A stretch of 64,000 nucleotides of DNA from JABDMD01 sp965203475 (GCA_965203475.1 OZ241890.1:868001-932000); one strand, 5' to 3'; shown: positions 8,677 to 17,817, numbered from the stretch's first letter. Translations and numbers: made by a program. The notes: generated by a model from the letters alone, not told the origin.

Positions 8677-9099
8677 GTGAATTTAAGCGATCTTATACTG
8701 ACGCTCATCATCTTAATACTCATAATTTTTGGTTTTTGGGTAGCTGATTTTAATCCGCTATCTAATAAGCTCGTAGTTTATCCTCAATCATGCACAAACA
8801 TGATTCTTGACAATACCTTTTGTAAAGGTGAATGGGTTGATGAACCAATAACTGCCTATTTAGTAGATAAAGAAAACAATTCAGTAATTAGTAAAACTAA
8901 AGATCAAGATGGAATAATTCAATTCAAAGATTGTTCCATAGTAGATCGTAAAAATTGGTCCTGCACTATGCCTGAATCCAATGTACAAATTTCAGCATTG
9001 GATGGTATTGTTACAGCCAACAGTGATACTGCATCTGATCGACGACAAATAACTCGATTGCAGTGGTTGCAAAATAAGTTTTTAGATTTTATTAAGTAG
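8677..9099 (+). CDS. Hypothetical membrane-anchored protein
   Basis: This 140-residue protein starts with a single hydrophobic helix (about 4-25, rich in Leu/Ile), followed by a soluble domain with four Cys (contexts YPQSC, NTFC, KDC and NWSC) that could form disulfides outside the membrane. The start is GTG with a weak ribosome site. The stop codon is five bases before the HIT gene, so the two may share a transcript. No family recognised. Confidence 0.6.
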   Translation: MNLSDLILTLIILILIIFGFWVADFNPLSNKLVVYPQSCTNMILDNTFCKGEWVDEPITAYLVDKENNSVISKTKDQDGIIQFKDCSIVDRKNWSCTMPESNVQISALDGIVTANSDTASDRRQITRLQWLQNKFLDFIK

Positions 9100-9103
9100 A
9101 AAA

Positions 9104-9445
9104 ATGAGCGAAACGATATTCTCAAAAATAATTAATAAAGAAATCCCTGCAGAAATAGTTTACGAAGATGATATTTGTATGGCGTTTAATGATGTAAATC
9201 CACAAGCCCCCACTCACGTCCTCATCATACCGAAATCACCCATCCCTAAAATTGCGGATGCAAAATCTGAGCATCAAGAAATACTGGGTCATTTACTACT
9301 TAAAGCCGGCGAAATTGCGAAGCAACTGGGCGTACAAGATGCGTTTCGCTTGACCATTAATAATGGTGAAGATGCTGGACAAACTGTGTTTCATCTACAC
9401 ATCCATTTGCTGGCAGGCAGATCCTTCAGCTGGCCTCCAGGGTAA
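9104..9445 (+). CDS. hinT: HIT family nucleotide hydrolase (HinT)
   Basis: This 113-residue protein has the full HIT signature near the C-terminus, HLHIHLLAG, and the N-terminal pattern FSKIINKEIPAEIVYEDD of the HINT branch. These enzymes hydrolyse purine nucleoside phosphoramidates and AMP-lysine type adducts. Size is normal. It ends three bases before the convergent PPK2 gene. Confidence 0.93.
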   Translation: MSETIFSKIINKEIPAEIVYEDDICMAFNDVNPQAPTHVLIIPKSPIPKIADAKSEHQEILGHLLLKAGEIAKQLGVQDAFRLTINNGEDAGQTVFHLHIHLLAGRSFSWPPG

Positions 9446-9447
9446 CA

Positions 9448-10320
9448 CTAATCCTTCAATAATTTTTGCTTAGATTCTGCGAACTTCGCTTTTTCACCTT
9501 CATCCAGTTCAGGATATTTAAGATCTAAACTTTGTAGTGAACTTTTAATTATCTTAGCCACACAATATCGCATATAAGGTTTGTAATCTGCCGGTATCGC
9601 ATACCAAGGAGCCCATGGTTTAGACGTTGCATTTAAAGCACTTTCGTATGCCTGCATATACGAATCCCAATACGAACGTTCTTCTAAATCTTTGGAAGAC
9701 CATTTCCAATTTTTTTCCTGTTCTTCGATACGACTAAGGAATCGTAATTTTTGTTCTTCTTTCGAAACATTTAACCAGAATTTTAAAATTATGGTTCCAT
9801 TTCTTGCTAAATGTTTTTCTAAATCGCAAATGGATTCAAAGCGCTCTTCCCAAATTGTATCCATAGATATTGGGTGAGGAAGATTTTGGTAGTCTAAAAT
9901 CTCTGGATGTACCCGAACTACTAATACTTCTTCATAATAACTGCGATTAAATATCCCTATTCGACCTCTTTCAGGTAAGCATTTAGTCGTTCGCCATAAA
10001 AAATCATGATCTAATTCTTGTGAAGAGGGTTTTTTAAATGAAAATACCTGGCATCCTGCTGGATTAACTCCAGTCATTACAGCGCGAATAGTTGAGTCTT
10101 TTCCTGCAGCATCCATAGCTTGAAAAACGAGTAATACAGAGTGCTTATCAAAGGCATACAACATGCGTTGTAATTCGCGCATGTCTTCTACTACATCTTT
10201 AAGTCTCTTTTTAAGTTCTTTTTTGTCCGCGCATTCAGAAATAGGTTTAGTAGACGATTTGCTCACACGGAAACTACTATCAAAAGGAACAAGATACTTA
10301 GAGGAAACTGCTTCAAACAT
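9448..10320 (-). CDS. Polyphosphate kinase 2 family protein
   Basis: This 290-residue protein carries the PPK2 signature: Walker-like QAMDAAGKDSTIRAV, then GRIGIFNRSYYEEVLVVRVHP, and FWLNVSKEEQKLRFL. The family transfers phosphate from polyphosphate to AMP/ADP or other nucleotides. I start it at the ATG at 10320; an upstream TTG would begin within the preceding terminator. The hairpin of the upstream gene ends only about 15 bases before this start, leaving almost no room for a separate promoter. The subclass (AMP or ADP preferring) is not decided here. Confidence 0.9.
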   Translation of the reverse strand: MFEAVSSKYLVPFDSSFRVSKSSTKPISECADKKELKKRLKDVVEDMRELQRMLYAFDKHSVLLVFQAMDAAGKDSTIRAVMTGVNPAGCQVFSFKKPSSQELDHDFLWRTTKCLPERGRIGIFNRSYYEEVLVVRVHPEILDYQNLPHPISMDTIWEERFESICDLEKHLARNGTIILKFWLNVSKEEQKLRFLSRIEEQEKNWKWSSKDLEERSYWDSYMQAYESALNATSKPWAPWYAIPADYKPYMRYCVAKIIKSSLQSLDLKYPELDEGEKAKFAESKQKLLKD

Positions 10321-10335
10321 TTTGCATGCACACAA

Positions 10336-10365
10336 AAAAGCCCCTTAATAGCAAGAGGGGCTTTT
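10336..10365 (-). terminator. Rho-independent terminator of the repeat-protein gene
   Basis: AAAAGCCCC (10336-10344) pairs with GGGGCTTTT (10357-10365); read on the minus strand, the stem is followed by a T run. It lies after the stop of the repeat protein and just before the PPK2 start, so read-through could control PPK2. Confidence 0.8.
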
Positions 10366-10391
10366 AAATAAAAAGAGCGATAACTGTATAC

Positions 10392-11852
10392 TTAAATTTT
10401 TACGCCTAATTTTTCAATGGTTTGTATTGTTAATCCGCCTCTGGGTAGCCCATTGGCGCGTTGAAATGCGTCTACTGCTACCATTGTTCCGCGACCAAGT
10501 ACTCCATCAATTGCGCCTGGGTTATAACCAGCCTTTTTGAGGGCTGTTTGGATGTCTGTGATGGTTGTATCGCTCATATTGGTCTCACATAAGACAGGGC
10601 GCCACTGCATTGTCTCTTCAGAAACTTTTACCTTTTTCGCAACTAGCTCAGTTTTAGCCGGAATTTCAACCTTCTTTTCAGTAGGCGCGCTTACTAATTT
10701 GCGCTTTTTAACAACTTTGTATTCGGCTGGAACTTCGATAACCTTAATCGTTGCAGCAGTTTTCACTTTCTTTTGCTTAACCGTTTTATAAACGGCTGGA
10801 ATTTCTTTTAAACATAAGGAATTACCGGTAGCTTTACCGTTAATTTTACTGCCTCGAATGGCCCATATCACTTTTTCATCGGCTGTTTTACTGCGTTTTG
10901 TAACAGTTTCGTACGTTGCAGGAATTTCAGTCTTCTTTTCTTTAGCAGGTGAAATAAGCTTTCTAACTTTTTCCACTTTATATTCTGCGGGAATTTCAAC
11001 TTTTTTAGTTGTGGTTGGACTCTTGAGCACTCGCTTATTTACTGTTTTATATACTGCGGGTATCTCTACCAAACACATAATTTCACCGGTGCTGTTATCA
11101 AGCCTTTCTACCGGCCCACGTCCTTTTTTCCATTCAGTGGTTGCTGGCTTGACTAAAACTTTTTCCGTGACCTTCTCATACACAGCGGGCACTTCTATTA
11201 ATTTTGCGGAAGCTTCTTTAACTAAAACTTTTTGCTCTGCCCATTCGTATTTAGCAGGAATTATTTCGATTTTAGATGACGCTTCTGACTTTAAAACTTG
11301 TTGAGTTTCAGTTTTGTACTGGGCAGGAATGTGATGTTCTGCATAACAGTTACCAACTTTTGCATCAGCAAGATTTAACCCATTCGTGACAGCTCCAGAA
11401 AGTATGGATGGGTTAGCACGTCCGGCTTTGGCGCCAGAGCCTTTGGTCCAAATCTTTTCAGTTGGTGTGACAAGCACTTTTTCCTCAACTGTAGTGTAAG
11501 CAGCAGGAACCGGCACTAATTTTTTCGAGGCTTCTTTTACCAGTACTTTTTCTTCGACCCATTCGTACTTGGCTGGGATAATTTCTATTTTTGATGAGGC
11601 ATCCTTTATCGTAACCTTCTGTTCTTCCGTCTTATATTGTGCGGGTATCACGACTTTTGCATAACACTCGCCTGCTTTTGCATTAGGTAAAGCATTTGCA
11701 GCTTCTGATGTTTTCGCAACTTTTTCAATCATTGTTCCAGTGGTCTCTGCAGCTTCTTGATTCTTCATTCCATGTGAATCTGCGTACGCGCCAGAGATGA
11801 AAAGTATCCAGGAAAGAAATAAAAATAGTGATAAAATTCTCTTAGTTTTCAT
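10392..11852 (-). CDS. Exported repeat protein with C-terminal peptidoglycan-binding domain
   Basis: This 486-residue protein has a signal peptide (about 1-24, ending GAYAD). The body is twelve repeats of an (I/V)PAxYxxVxxKxL unit, grouped as four modules of three. Each module opens with a Cys (GECY, GNCY, IMCL, SLCL) and closes with a Trp (IWTKG, EWKKG, IWAIR, QWRPV). Residues about 430-486 form a PG_binding_1 domain (DIQTALKKAGYNPGAIDG...GTMVAVDAFQ). It is probably a cell-wall-bound periplasmic structural protein. The start is the ATG at 11852, with GGAG just upstream; an in-frame TTG overlaps that ribosome site. Confidence 0.85.
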   Translation of the reverse strand: MKTKRILSLFLFLSWILFISGAYADSHGMKNQEAAETTGTMIEKVAKTSEAANALPNAKAGECYAKVVIPAQYKTEEQKVTIKDASSKIEIIPAKYEWVEEKVLVKEASKKLVPVPAAYTTVEEKVLVTPTEKIWTKGSGAKAGRANPSILSGAVTNGLNLADAKVGNCYAEHHIPAQYKTETQQVLKSEASSKIEIIPAKYEWAEQKVLVKEASAKLIEVPAVYEKVTEKVLVKPATTEWKKGRGPVERLDNSTGEIMCLVEIPAVYKTVNKRVLKSPTTTKKVEIPAEYKVEKVRKLISPAKEKKTEIPATYETVTKRSKTADEKVIWAIRGSKINGKATGNSLCLKEIPAVYKTVKQKKVKTAATIKVIEVPAEYKVVKKRKLVSAPTEKKVEIPAKTELVAKKVKVSEETMQWRPVLCETNMSDTTITDIQTALKKAGYNPGAIDGVLGRGTMVAVDAFQRANGLPRGGLTIQTIEKLGVKI

Positions 11853-12022
11853 CCACTTCTCCAAAATAGTTAATTTAAAATTTAAATTTAGGTTTTATTT
11901 AAGATTGAGTTGTTAAAAAGATAATTTCTGATGTGCAACATTTGCATCACAGAGTATACGCGAACACACATTGAACAAAAAGCATATTAAAAATATGCAA
12001 AGAAGAAATAAATTTTTTTACA

Positions 12023-12862
12023 CTAATTGGAGCAATATTCTTTTTGCACTGCTAACGCTTCTGGCATCCATGCATTAAGTTGTTTAATGCGTGTTTCATG
12101 ACTCGGGTGTGTTGACATAAATTCAGAAGGTTGTCCGCTACTGAGTCCTGACATTCTTTGCCAAATTTTTGGTGCTTCTCTCGGGTCATAACAAGCTCTG
12201 GCCAAATAAATTAAGCCCATAAAATCAGCTTCAGATTCATGTTTGCGGGAAAAAGGTAGTAACACACCATACTGTGCGCCCATTCCAAGGGCTCCCATAA
12301 TCATTCTTTGTGTATCGAGATCCATCGAACCTAATGACATGCTTGCTGCCATGCTGCCGTATTGAACCAATTTCTGATAGGCCATACGTTCAGCGCCATG
12401 TCTCGCCACCGCATGAGCAATTTCATGTCCCATTACTGCGCTTAGTCCGTCCTCATTCTGTACAATAGGTAAAATCCCTGTATAAACCGCCACTTTACCG
12501 CCGGGCAAGGCAAATGCATTCGCCTGTTCAGATTCGATAACATTAAATTCCCATTCAAAGCCAGGGTCATCATCAACTACAGCAGCTAAGCGATAACCAA
12601 TTTCTCGAACTAAATCGACCGCTTGGCCAGAGCGCAGCACCTTGGATTCTGAAAGAATTTTTTGGTAACTCTGTAGTCCGAGTGCGGCTTCCTGTTCCCT
12701 TGAAATATCAACCAGCTGAGAACGCCCGGTCATAGGCACTTCTTCTTGATTACTGAAGTAATAGTAAGTCAGATACAAACCAAACAAAATGATAGGTAAC
12801 AGTCGAAAAGCGCCTCCCCTACGCTGTCCTCTTCGACCATATCGGTATGCCCTTCTTCTCAT
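12023..12862 (-). CDS. M48 family zinc metalloprotease
   Basis: This 279-residue protein has a very basic N-terminus (about 1-17), one membrane segment (about 20-36) and an M48 domain with the zinc motif HEIAH and a downstream ESEADFMGLIYLARA that supplies the third ligand. The layout matches the membrane-anchored LoiP/YcaL-type proteases that act on envelope proteins, though it lacks a lipobox. It stands alone between the repeat protein and the acetate kinase gene. Confidence 0.88.
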   Translation of the reverse strand: MRRRAYRYGRRGQRRGGAFRLLPIILFGLYLTYYYFSNQEEVPMTGRSQLVDISREQEAALGLQSYQKILSESKVLRSGQAVDLVREIGYRLAAVVDDDPGFEWEFNVIESEQANAFALPGGKVAVYTGILPIVQNEDGLSAVMGHEIAHAVARHGAERMAYQKLVQYGSMAASMSLGSMDLDTQRMIMGALGMGAQYGVLLPFSRKHESEADFMGLIYLARACYDPREAPKIWQRMSGLSSGQPSEFMSTHPSHETRIKQLNAWMPEALAVQKEYCSN

Positions 12863-12946
12863 GTGTATGTATAGCCGAAAATCATAACGTTAAATTTTAG
12901 TCGGATTAAAATATAAAAGCAGCCAATACTGAATTTAATTTTTTAA

Positions 12947-14110
12947 TTAATTTTCAATTATTTGTAATACATGTTTAGCAATCATTCGAGCTTCATCCGT
13001 TGACATTACATGCACTTTTACTTGACTATCAGCAGCACTAATAACCGAAGCGTTTTGTTGGTTTGCATCATTATCAAGTGTAATACCTGCCCAATGGGCA
13101 AGTTCACAAACTCGTCGACGTATTACTGCTGAATTTTCTCCAATACCTGCAGTAAATATGAAGTTATCCAGCCCACCTAATACGGCAACTAAAGCGCCCA
13201 AATGTTTGTTAACCTGATGACAAAACATCTGAATAGCTCGTTGGCTAGCACCTGAATCAGACGCTAGCAAGGTACGCATATTATTGCTTTCACCAGAAAT
13301 CCCTAGCAAGCCTGATTGTCGATATAGCAAATCCGAAATCTCATCAACAGACAGCGAGAATTCTTGTTGTAAATGCAAAACGACTGCAGGATCTAAATCT
13401 CCACATCGAGTTCCCATCATCAAACCATCCAATGGTGAAAAACTCATGGTAGTAGAAATAGATTTTAAATCTTTTATAGCACACATACTGGCTCCATTAC
13501 CAAGATGTGCAATAACGATATTTTTATCACTTATATCTTCATTTCCCTGCAGTTGGTCCGTAATGTATTCATACGATAAGCCATGGAATCCGTAACGACG
13601 AACGCCCTGCTTGAAATAGGTCTCAGCAATTGCAAATCGATTTTCTAAATCAGACTGTGTTGTGTGAAAAGCTGTATCAAAACATGCAATTTGAGGTAGC
13701 TCTGGATAATTTTTTTGGATGATTTTAATAGGATACAAATTATGTGCCTGATGAAGTGGCGCCAATGAAACTAATCCTTGCAAATCCTTCAATACCGCTT
13801 CATCCACCTTAATAGGCTTTGTATATTGAATTCCACCATGCACCACTCGGTGTCCTACGGCCACTAATTCAAAAGCTGTTTGTTGTCCGAGCCAATCCAA
13901 AAAATATTGAATAGCTACTTTATGATCAGCAATACTTCCGGTAACTTCATGTAACTGGATAACTTCATCATTTACATGAAATTCAGCATCAGTCTTGAAT
14001 AGCTTAATGGCTTTTGCAGTCAAGTTTGCTTGCAGCTGATGGTTTCTATTCTCAAATATAGAAAATTTTACGCTGGACGAGCCCGCATTAATGACCAGAA
14101 TGTTTTTCAA
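12947..14110 (-). CDS. ackA: Acetate kinase
   Basis: This 387-residue protein starts with the ASKHA signature INAGSSSVKFSIF and has the family motifs GHRVVHGG, CFDTAFH, RYGFHGLS, HLGNGASM and TAGIGENS. It interconverts acetyl phosphate plus ADP with acetate plus ATP in the cytoplasm. It follows the phosphotransacetylase gene by nine bases in one operon, so together they turn acyl-CoA into acetate and ATP. Confidence 0.95.
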   Translation of the reverse strand: MKNILVINAGSSSVKFSIFENRNHQLQANLTAKAIKLFKTDAEFHVNDEVIQLHEVTGSIADHKVAIQYFLDWLGQQTAFELVAVGHRVVHGGIQYTKPIKVDEAVLKDLQGLVSLAPLHQAHNLYPIKIIQKNYPELPQIACFDTAFHTTQSDLENRFAIAETYFKQGVRRYGFHGLSYEYITDQLQGNEDISDKNIVIAHLGNGASMCAIKDLKSISTTMSFSPLDGLMMGTRCGDLDPAVVLHLQQEFSLSVDEISDLLYRQSGLLGISGESNNMRTLLASDSGASQRAIQMFCHQVNKHLGALVAVLGGLDNFIFTAGIGENSAVIRRRVCELAHWAGITLDNDANQQNASVISAADSQVKVHVMSTDEARMIAKHVLQIIEN

Positions 14111-14119
14111 GTGTGAAAA

Positions 14120-15040
14120 CTATTTATTATGAAAACACATTACAGCTAATGCGCATGCAGCTTGACGGCTGACAGAATCATCAGCACGACTGGTAAGAAT
14201 TACGGGAACTTTTACTCCCAGCACAATCCCTGCCCCTTCTGCATTGGCTAAATATTCCAGCTGTTTCGCCAACATATTGCCGGCTTCTATATCAGGAACT
14301 ACCAAAACATCTGCATTTCCAGCGACTTCAGATTGAATACCTTTTATCTTTGCGGCTTGTTCGGATATGGCATTATCAAAAGCCAATGGACCATCCAATA
14401 ATCCTCCCTTAATTTGTCCACGATCTGCCATTTTGCAAAGTGCAGCAGCATGTATGGTGGATTCAATTCTTGATGTCACGGTTTCTACTGCAGATAACAA
14501 TGCAATACGTGGCAATGGGTTATCTAAAATATGCATTAAATCGATTACATTTTTAATAATATCAGCTTTCGTTTCCAAATCTGGCGCAATATTTATTGCG
14601 GCATCTGTAATAAATAATGGGCGCGGATAAGTAGGCACATCAAAGGCAAACACATGGCTCATACGTCGATCGGTACGCAACCCTCCCTCACGACTAACAA
14701 TAGCTTGCATAAATTCATCTGTATGAATTTTCCCTTTCATGACAGCATCAATCTTTCCATCGCGCGCCATTTCAACAGCCATTTGTGCAGATGCATGGCT
14801 ATGTTGCGTATGTACAATTTCTAAATCGCGTATATCAATATTGGCTTTACTAGCTGCATGTACTATGCGTTGTTCTGGACCAATCAATACAGGAACAATT
14901 AACTTGTTTGCATACGCTTCTACAGCACCTTTTAGCGAGGATGTGCCTACAGAATGTACAACACCTGTTTTTAATGGTGGTTTTTTGGATACCACATCCA
15001 GTAATTTTTTTAAATGTGGCCTAAGTGTTTTATCCGGCAT
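14120..15040 (-). CDS. pta: Phosphate acetyl/butyryltransferase
   Basis: This 306-residue protein is a short-form PTA_PTB enzyme. Diagnostic stretches are MKGKIHTDEFMQAI, FITDAAINIAPDLETK, GLLDGPLAFDNAIS and VPDIEAGNMLAKQLEY. It lacks the N-terminal P-loop part of long Pta and the MaoC hydratase domain that some relatives carry. The partner acetate kinase argues for acetyl-CoA as substrate, but the Ptb-like length leaves butyryl-CoA possible. Confidence 0.9.
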   Translation of the reverse strand: MPDKTLRPHLKKLLDVVSKKPPLKTGVVHSVGTSSLKGAVEAYANKLIVPVLIGPEQRIVHAASKANIDIRDLEIVHTQHSHASAQMAVEMARDGKIDAVMKGKIHTDEFMQAIVSREGGLRTDRRMSHVFAFDVPTYPRPLFITDAAINIAPDLETKADIIKNVIDLMHILDNPLPRIALLSAVETVTSRIESTIHAAALCKMADRGQIKGGLLDGPLAFDNAISEQAAKIKGIQSEVAGNADVLVVPDIEAGNMLAKQLEYLANAEGAGIVLGVKVPVILTSRADDSVSRQAACALAVMCFHNK

Positions 15041-15182
15041 ATTGATATAAACTTAAAATCGATATTTAAAAATGAATTAATCCAACTACACATTAAAACT
15101 ATTACATAGTAGACGATTCAGTTCTGCTATAGTTAACTTGAAACTCTGGTCTATATAATAATTTCTAATAAGGAGAAGTCCA

Positions 15183-15386
15183 ATGAGTGTTGCAAAAATA
15201 ACTGAGATTAGCTCTTCATCTAACAAGAGTTACGAAGATGCGATTAGCACTGGCCTTAAACGCGCCGATAAAACTCTAAAAGGAATTAAAAGTGCGTGGG
15301 TGAAAGATCATCAAGTAAGCGTTAAAAATGGAAAAATTACTGAACACAGGGTGCTGCTGAAAGTCACATTTGTTCTAGATAACTAA
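15183..15386 (+). CDS. Dodecin, flavin-storage protein
   Basis: This 67-residue protein matches dodecin: VAKITEISSSSNKSYEDAI, then the flavin-contacting Trp in KGIKSAWVKDH and a C-terminal EHRVLLKVTFVL strand. Dodecins form hollow dodecamers that bind FMN/FAD or CoA. AAGGAGAA gives a strong ribosome site before the ATG. It is divergent from the phosphotransacetylase gene. Confidence 0.93.
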   Translation: MSVAKITEISSSSNKSYEDAISTGLKRADKTLKGIKSAWVKDHQVSVKNGKITEHRVLLKVTFVLDN

Positions 15387-15420
15387 CATTTTCTTGACAA
15401 GGATGTCACTATTCATAGTT

Positions 15421-15864
15421 TCATTCATTACGCTGAATCTCACTTAAGCGGTGTTCAATCCAATGCAATATTACATGCACACGTTGATTATCTTCTATAT
15501 GCTCTTCCAAGTCTTTTAAGTGGTTTATTAAATGTTGAACTAAATGTTCGTACTTTTTTGTCTGCTCCTTGTAGTAGTCTACATTTGTTTGAAATTTTTT
15601 TAGAGATACCGTTAGTTCAGAGATAGTCATTTGTTCAAATTGCTTATGTGCGCCGATGTCAAATGATTGGTCCTTAATTTTCTTAACCATTGAATGGATG
15701 TCGGCATCTTCCATTCGAATATGGGGATAACATTCTATAAGCTCTTCTATATATATTTGACCTCGAGACGAAGATAATTCTTTGGATTTAATTTTCTGTT
15801 GGATTTCTTTTGCGTGAACATTAGCTAAAGATGCTGCTTTAGTGATACTTATAAAACGTGCCAT
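15421..15864 (-). CDS. Hypothetical protein with excisionase-like helix-turn-helix start
   Basis: This 147-residue protein opens with ISITKAASLANVHAKEIQQKIKS, then an SSSRGQIYIEELIECYP segment, a pattern like the small winged helix-turn-helix of MerR/excisionase proteins. The rest (about 75-145) is charged and helical, probably a coiled coil. It lies 33 bases behind the cyclopropane synthase gene on the same strand, so it is probably co-transcribed and may regulate membrane-lipid genes. That link is inference. Confidence 0.6.
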   Translation of the reverse strand: MARFISITKAASLANVHAKEIQQKIKSKELSSSRGQIYIEELIECYPHIRMEDADIHSMVKKIKDQSFDIGAHKQFEQMTISELTVSLKKFQTNVDYYKEQTKKYEHLVQHLINHLKDLEEHIEDNQRVHVILHWIEHRLSEIQRNE

Positions 15865-15897
15865 AAGATTTACTTCTGTGAAGTACCAACAGGTTTC

Positions 15898-17010
15898 TCA
15901 TGTAACTCTTTCATAACCGCCTGGGGTACCATTTTTGCTAAGCACTAACTGCCACAATTGAATATTTCGTGCTCGAAAAGCCCCTGCACAAGCTAATAGA
16001 TAGTACTTCCATATTCGGTAAAACCTGTCACCATATTTCTTATAAAGATGTCTCCAGTTCATATCAAAATTTTCAAACCAAGCCACCAAGGTTTTATCAT
16101 AGTCGGCACCAAAATTATGCAGATCCTCTAATATAAAACACGTTTCATAAGCTGTGCTTATATCTTTAAGCGAAGGAAGAATTCCGTTCGGGAAAATGTA
16201 TTTATTTATCCATGGATCTGGTGTGTGTCGAGTTTTATTTGCGCCAATTGTATGCAATAAAAAATACCCACCATTTTTCAAGCAACGAGATGCTACCTCC
16301 ATGTAATTTTGATAATTTTTCGGGCCTACATGTTCAAACATCCCTAATGAAACAATGTGGTCATATGTTCCCGTTAAATTACGATAATCTTGTAATTTAA
16401 CTTCAATATCCAAACCTGAGCATAACTCTCTTGCTAGTTTTGCTTGCTCTTCTGAGACAGTAACACCCACAGCTTTACAACCATATTTTTCTACAGCAAA
16501 TTTCATAAAACTTCCCCAACCACAACCAATATCAAGCACCATTTGATTTTCTTTTAATTTAATTTTTTTACATACCAGATCTAGTTTATGCTCTTGTGCT
16601 TGATCAAGATTGGAGGCATTTTTCCAATACCCGCAGGTATAGGTTAATCTTTTATCGAGCATCAACTCGAATAGGTCATTTCCAATATCATAATGTTTTT
16701 CGCCCACCTGAAATGCCCGGCGCAGGCTTTGTAGATTAAAAAGTTTTGACTGCACAAAAAACCATAGCAATTTGTAAGGATGCACCTTGGACTCTAAATT
16801 GGTTGATAAAATTTTACAGAAAAACCCATCTAAAGATTCCGCCTCCCACCATTCATCTAGATAAGACTCACCAAGCCCAAGTGACCCTTCGGCAAATATT
16901 CGTTTGAAAAAACGTTTGTCTTTTACCTGGATGTCCCAAGGTCTAGAACCATTAATTTGAACATCAACCTGATCAAGTAATTCTTGTGCTTTGTTTTGAT
17001 AAGAGTTCAC
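15898..17010 (-). CDS. cfa: Cyclopropane-fatty-acyl-phospholipid synthase
   Basis: This 370-residue SAM-dependent methyltransferase has an N-terminal segment RPWDIQVKDKRFFKRIFAEG, the family motif GLGESYLDEWWE, the SAM loop VLDIGCGWGSFMKFA, and the Cfa signatures EQAKLARELCSGLDIEVKLQDYR and FEHVGPKNY. It adds a methylene bridge to double bonds in membrane phospholipids. Length is close to E. coli Cfa. The leader region upstream contains a small membrane-peptide frame and a long palindrome. Confidence 0.95.
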   Translation of the reverse strand: MNSYQNKAQELLDQVDVQINGSRPWDIQVKDKRFFKRIFAEGSLGLGESYLDEWWEAESLDGFFCKILSTNLESKVHPYKLLWFFVQSKLFNLQSLRRAFQVGEKHYDIGNDLFELMLDKRLTYTCGYWKNASNLDQAQEHKLDLVCKKIKLKENQMVLDIGCGWGSFMKFAVEKYGCKAVGVTVSEEQAKLARELCSGLDIEVKLQDYRNLTGTYDHIVSLGMFEHVGPKNYQNYMEVASRCLKNGGYFLLHTIGANKTRHTPDPWINKYIFPNGILPSLKDISTAYETCFILEDLHNFGADYDKTLVAWFENFDMNWRHLYKKYGDRFYRIWKYYLLACAGAFRARNIQLWQLVLSKNGTPGGYERVT

Positions 17011-17129
17011 TAATTCAGCAATTTTATTTAATTATTATTATTAATTTTGAATTCCAATTCATGCCAAATCGGCATAGAATTCACTTTATATAATAAAAAT
17101 AAATCTCCATAACAACAAAAAAATAGGCA

Positions 17130-17207
17130 ATGCCACTCTCCATTAACCTGCTTTTTGCATTGTTGGTCATTTGTATAGGCCTACTGATATTGCTTATCAG
17201 GCAATAG
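17130..17207 (+). CDS. Possible 25-residue membrane microprotein
   Basis: An ATG-to-TAG frame encodes 25 residues: a short polar start (MPLSIN), a continuous hydrophobic helix (LLFALLVICIGLLILL) and a basic end (IRQ), which fits the positive-inside rule. It is too short to be significant by chance alone, and its ribosome site is weak. It lies between cfa and the FHA gene, on the opposite strand to both. Confidence 0.3.
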   Translation: MPLSINLLFALLVICIGLLILLIRQ

Positions 17208-17231
17208 CAATAATTAAATTGTGGATTTAAT

Positions 17232-17247
17232 ACACTCAGCTGAGTGT
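17232..17247. promoter_or_regulatory. 16-bp perfect palindrome upstream of cfa
   Basis: ACACTCAGCTGAGTGT is a perfect 16-base palindrome with no spacer. It lies about 220 bases upstream of cfa and 45 bases after the FHA gene. No T run follows on either strand, so an operator is more likely than a terminator. Confidence 0.4.
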
Positions 17248-17292
17248 TAACGAATTAATTTCAATAAATTGCTTCAGTAGCAACTCTTGCAA

Positions 17293-17817
17293 TTATTTAC
17301 AGTGAAACTGGATTTGGCTTCCATGAATTTTATCAATGGGCGTACCCAAGCTGATTGTGCCATCTCCATACAGATACGCTTTTTGACCCTGCAAACGCAA
17401 ACTACCTAAATCTTCCATTTCAATGAACGTCCCATTGAGGCTGGTATCTTGTAGGACAAATTCCCCATCTTCATATTTGATAAAAGCATGACGTTTGGAA
17501 ACATATTTATCGCCAATACGAATATCACTCTCAAATGAACGGCCTAAGATAAACATTTCTAGCGTTTCATCTAAAAAGTAATTTTGTCCGTCTACCTCTA
17601 AGGTAAGCGCACTAGTATGGCGAATTGGCTGATTCTCTTGCCAAAATAGTTTCAAATTTGATTTTCTACGATCAGGGATATTTCGTCTGTCACTGCGAAT
17701 AATCTTAAAATCACTATCGAGCAACGGAAACTGAACGGTATCCGAGTTACGTCTGCGATCATCTCCGCGCTGTACGTATTTTCTTTCGTCCACTTCGATC
17801 GAATTTGAAATTGACAT
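17293..17817 (-). CDS. FHA-domain protein
   Basis: This 174-residue protein has a highly charged N-terminal half with clustered Arg (ERKYVQRGDDRRRNSD, RSDRRNIPDRRK) and a C-terminal FHA domain (about 90-170): FILGRSFESDIRI, then KYVSKRHAFIKY and DTSLNGTFIE, the phosphothreonine-binding loops. It probably reads Ser/Thr phosphorylation or binds protein partners. I start at the ATG at 17817. A frame opening 22 codons further upstream would run through a perfect inverted repeat that looks like untranslated leader. Confidence 0.8.
   Translation of the reverse strand: MSISNSIEVDERKYVQRGDDRRRNSDTVQFPLLDSDFKIIRSDRRNIPDRRKSNLKLFWQENQPIRHTSALTLEVDGQNYFLDETLEMFILGRSFESDIRIGDKYVSKRHAFIKYEDGEFVLQDTSLNGTFIEMEDLGSLRLQGQKAYLYGDGTISLGTPIDKIHGSQIQFHCK

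Noticed and set aside
10537..11304. Long plus-strand frames over the repeat protein
   Set aside because: They arise from the codon periodicity of the repeats on the other strand.
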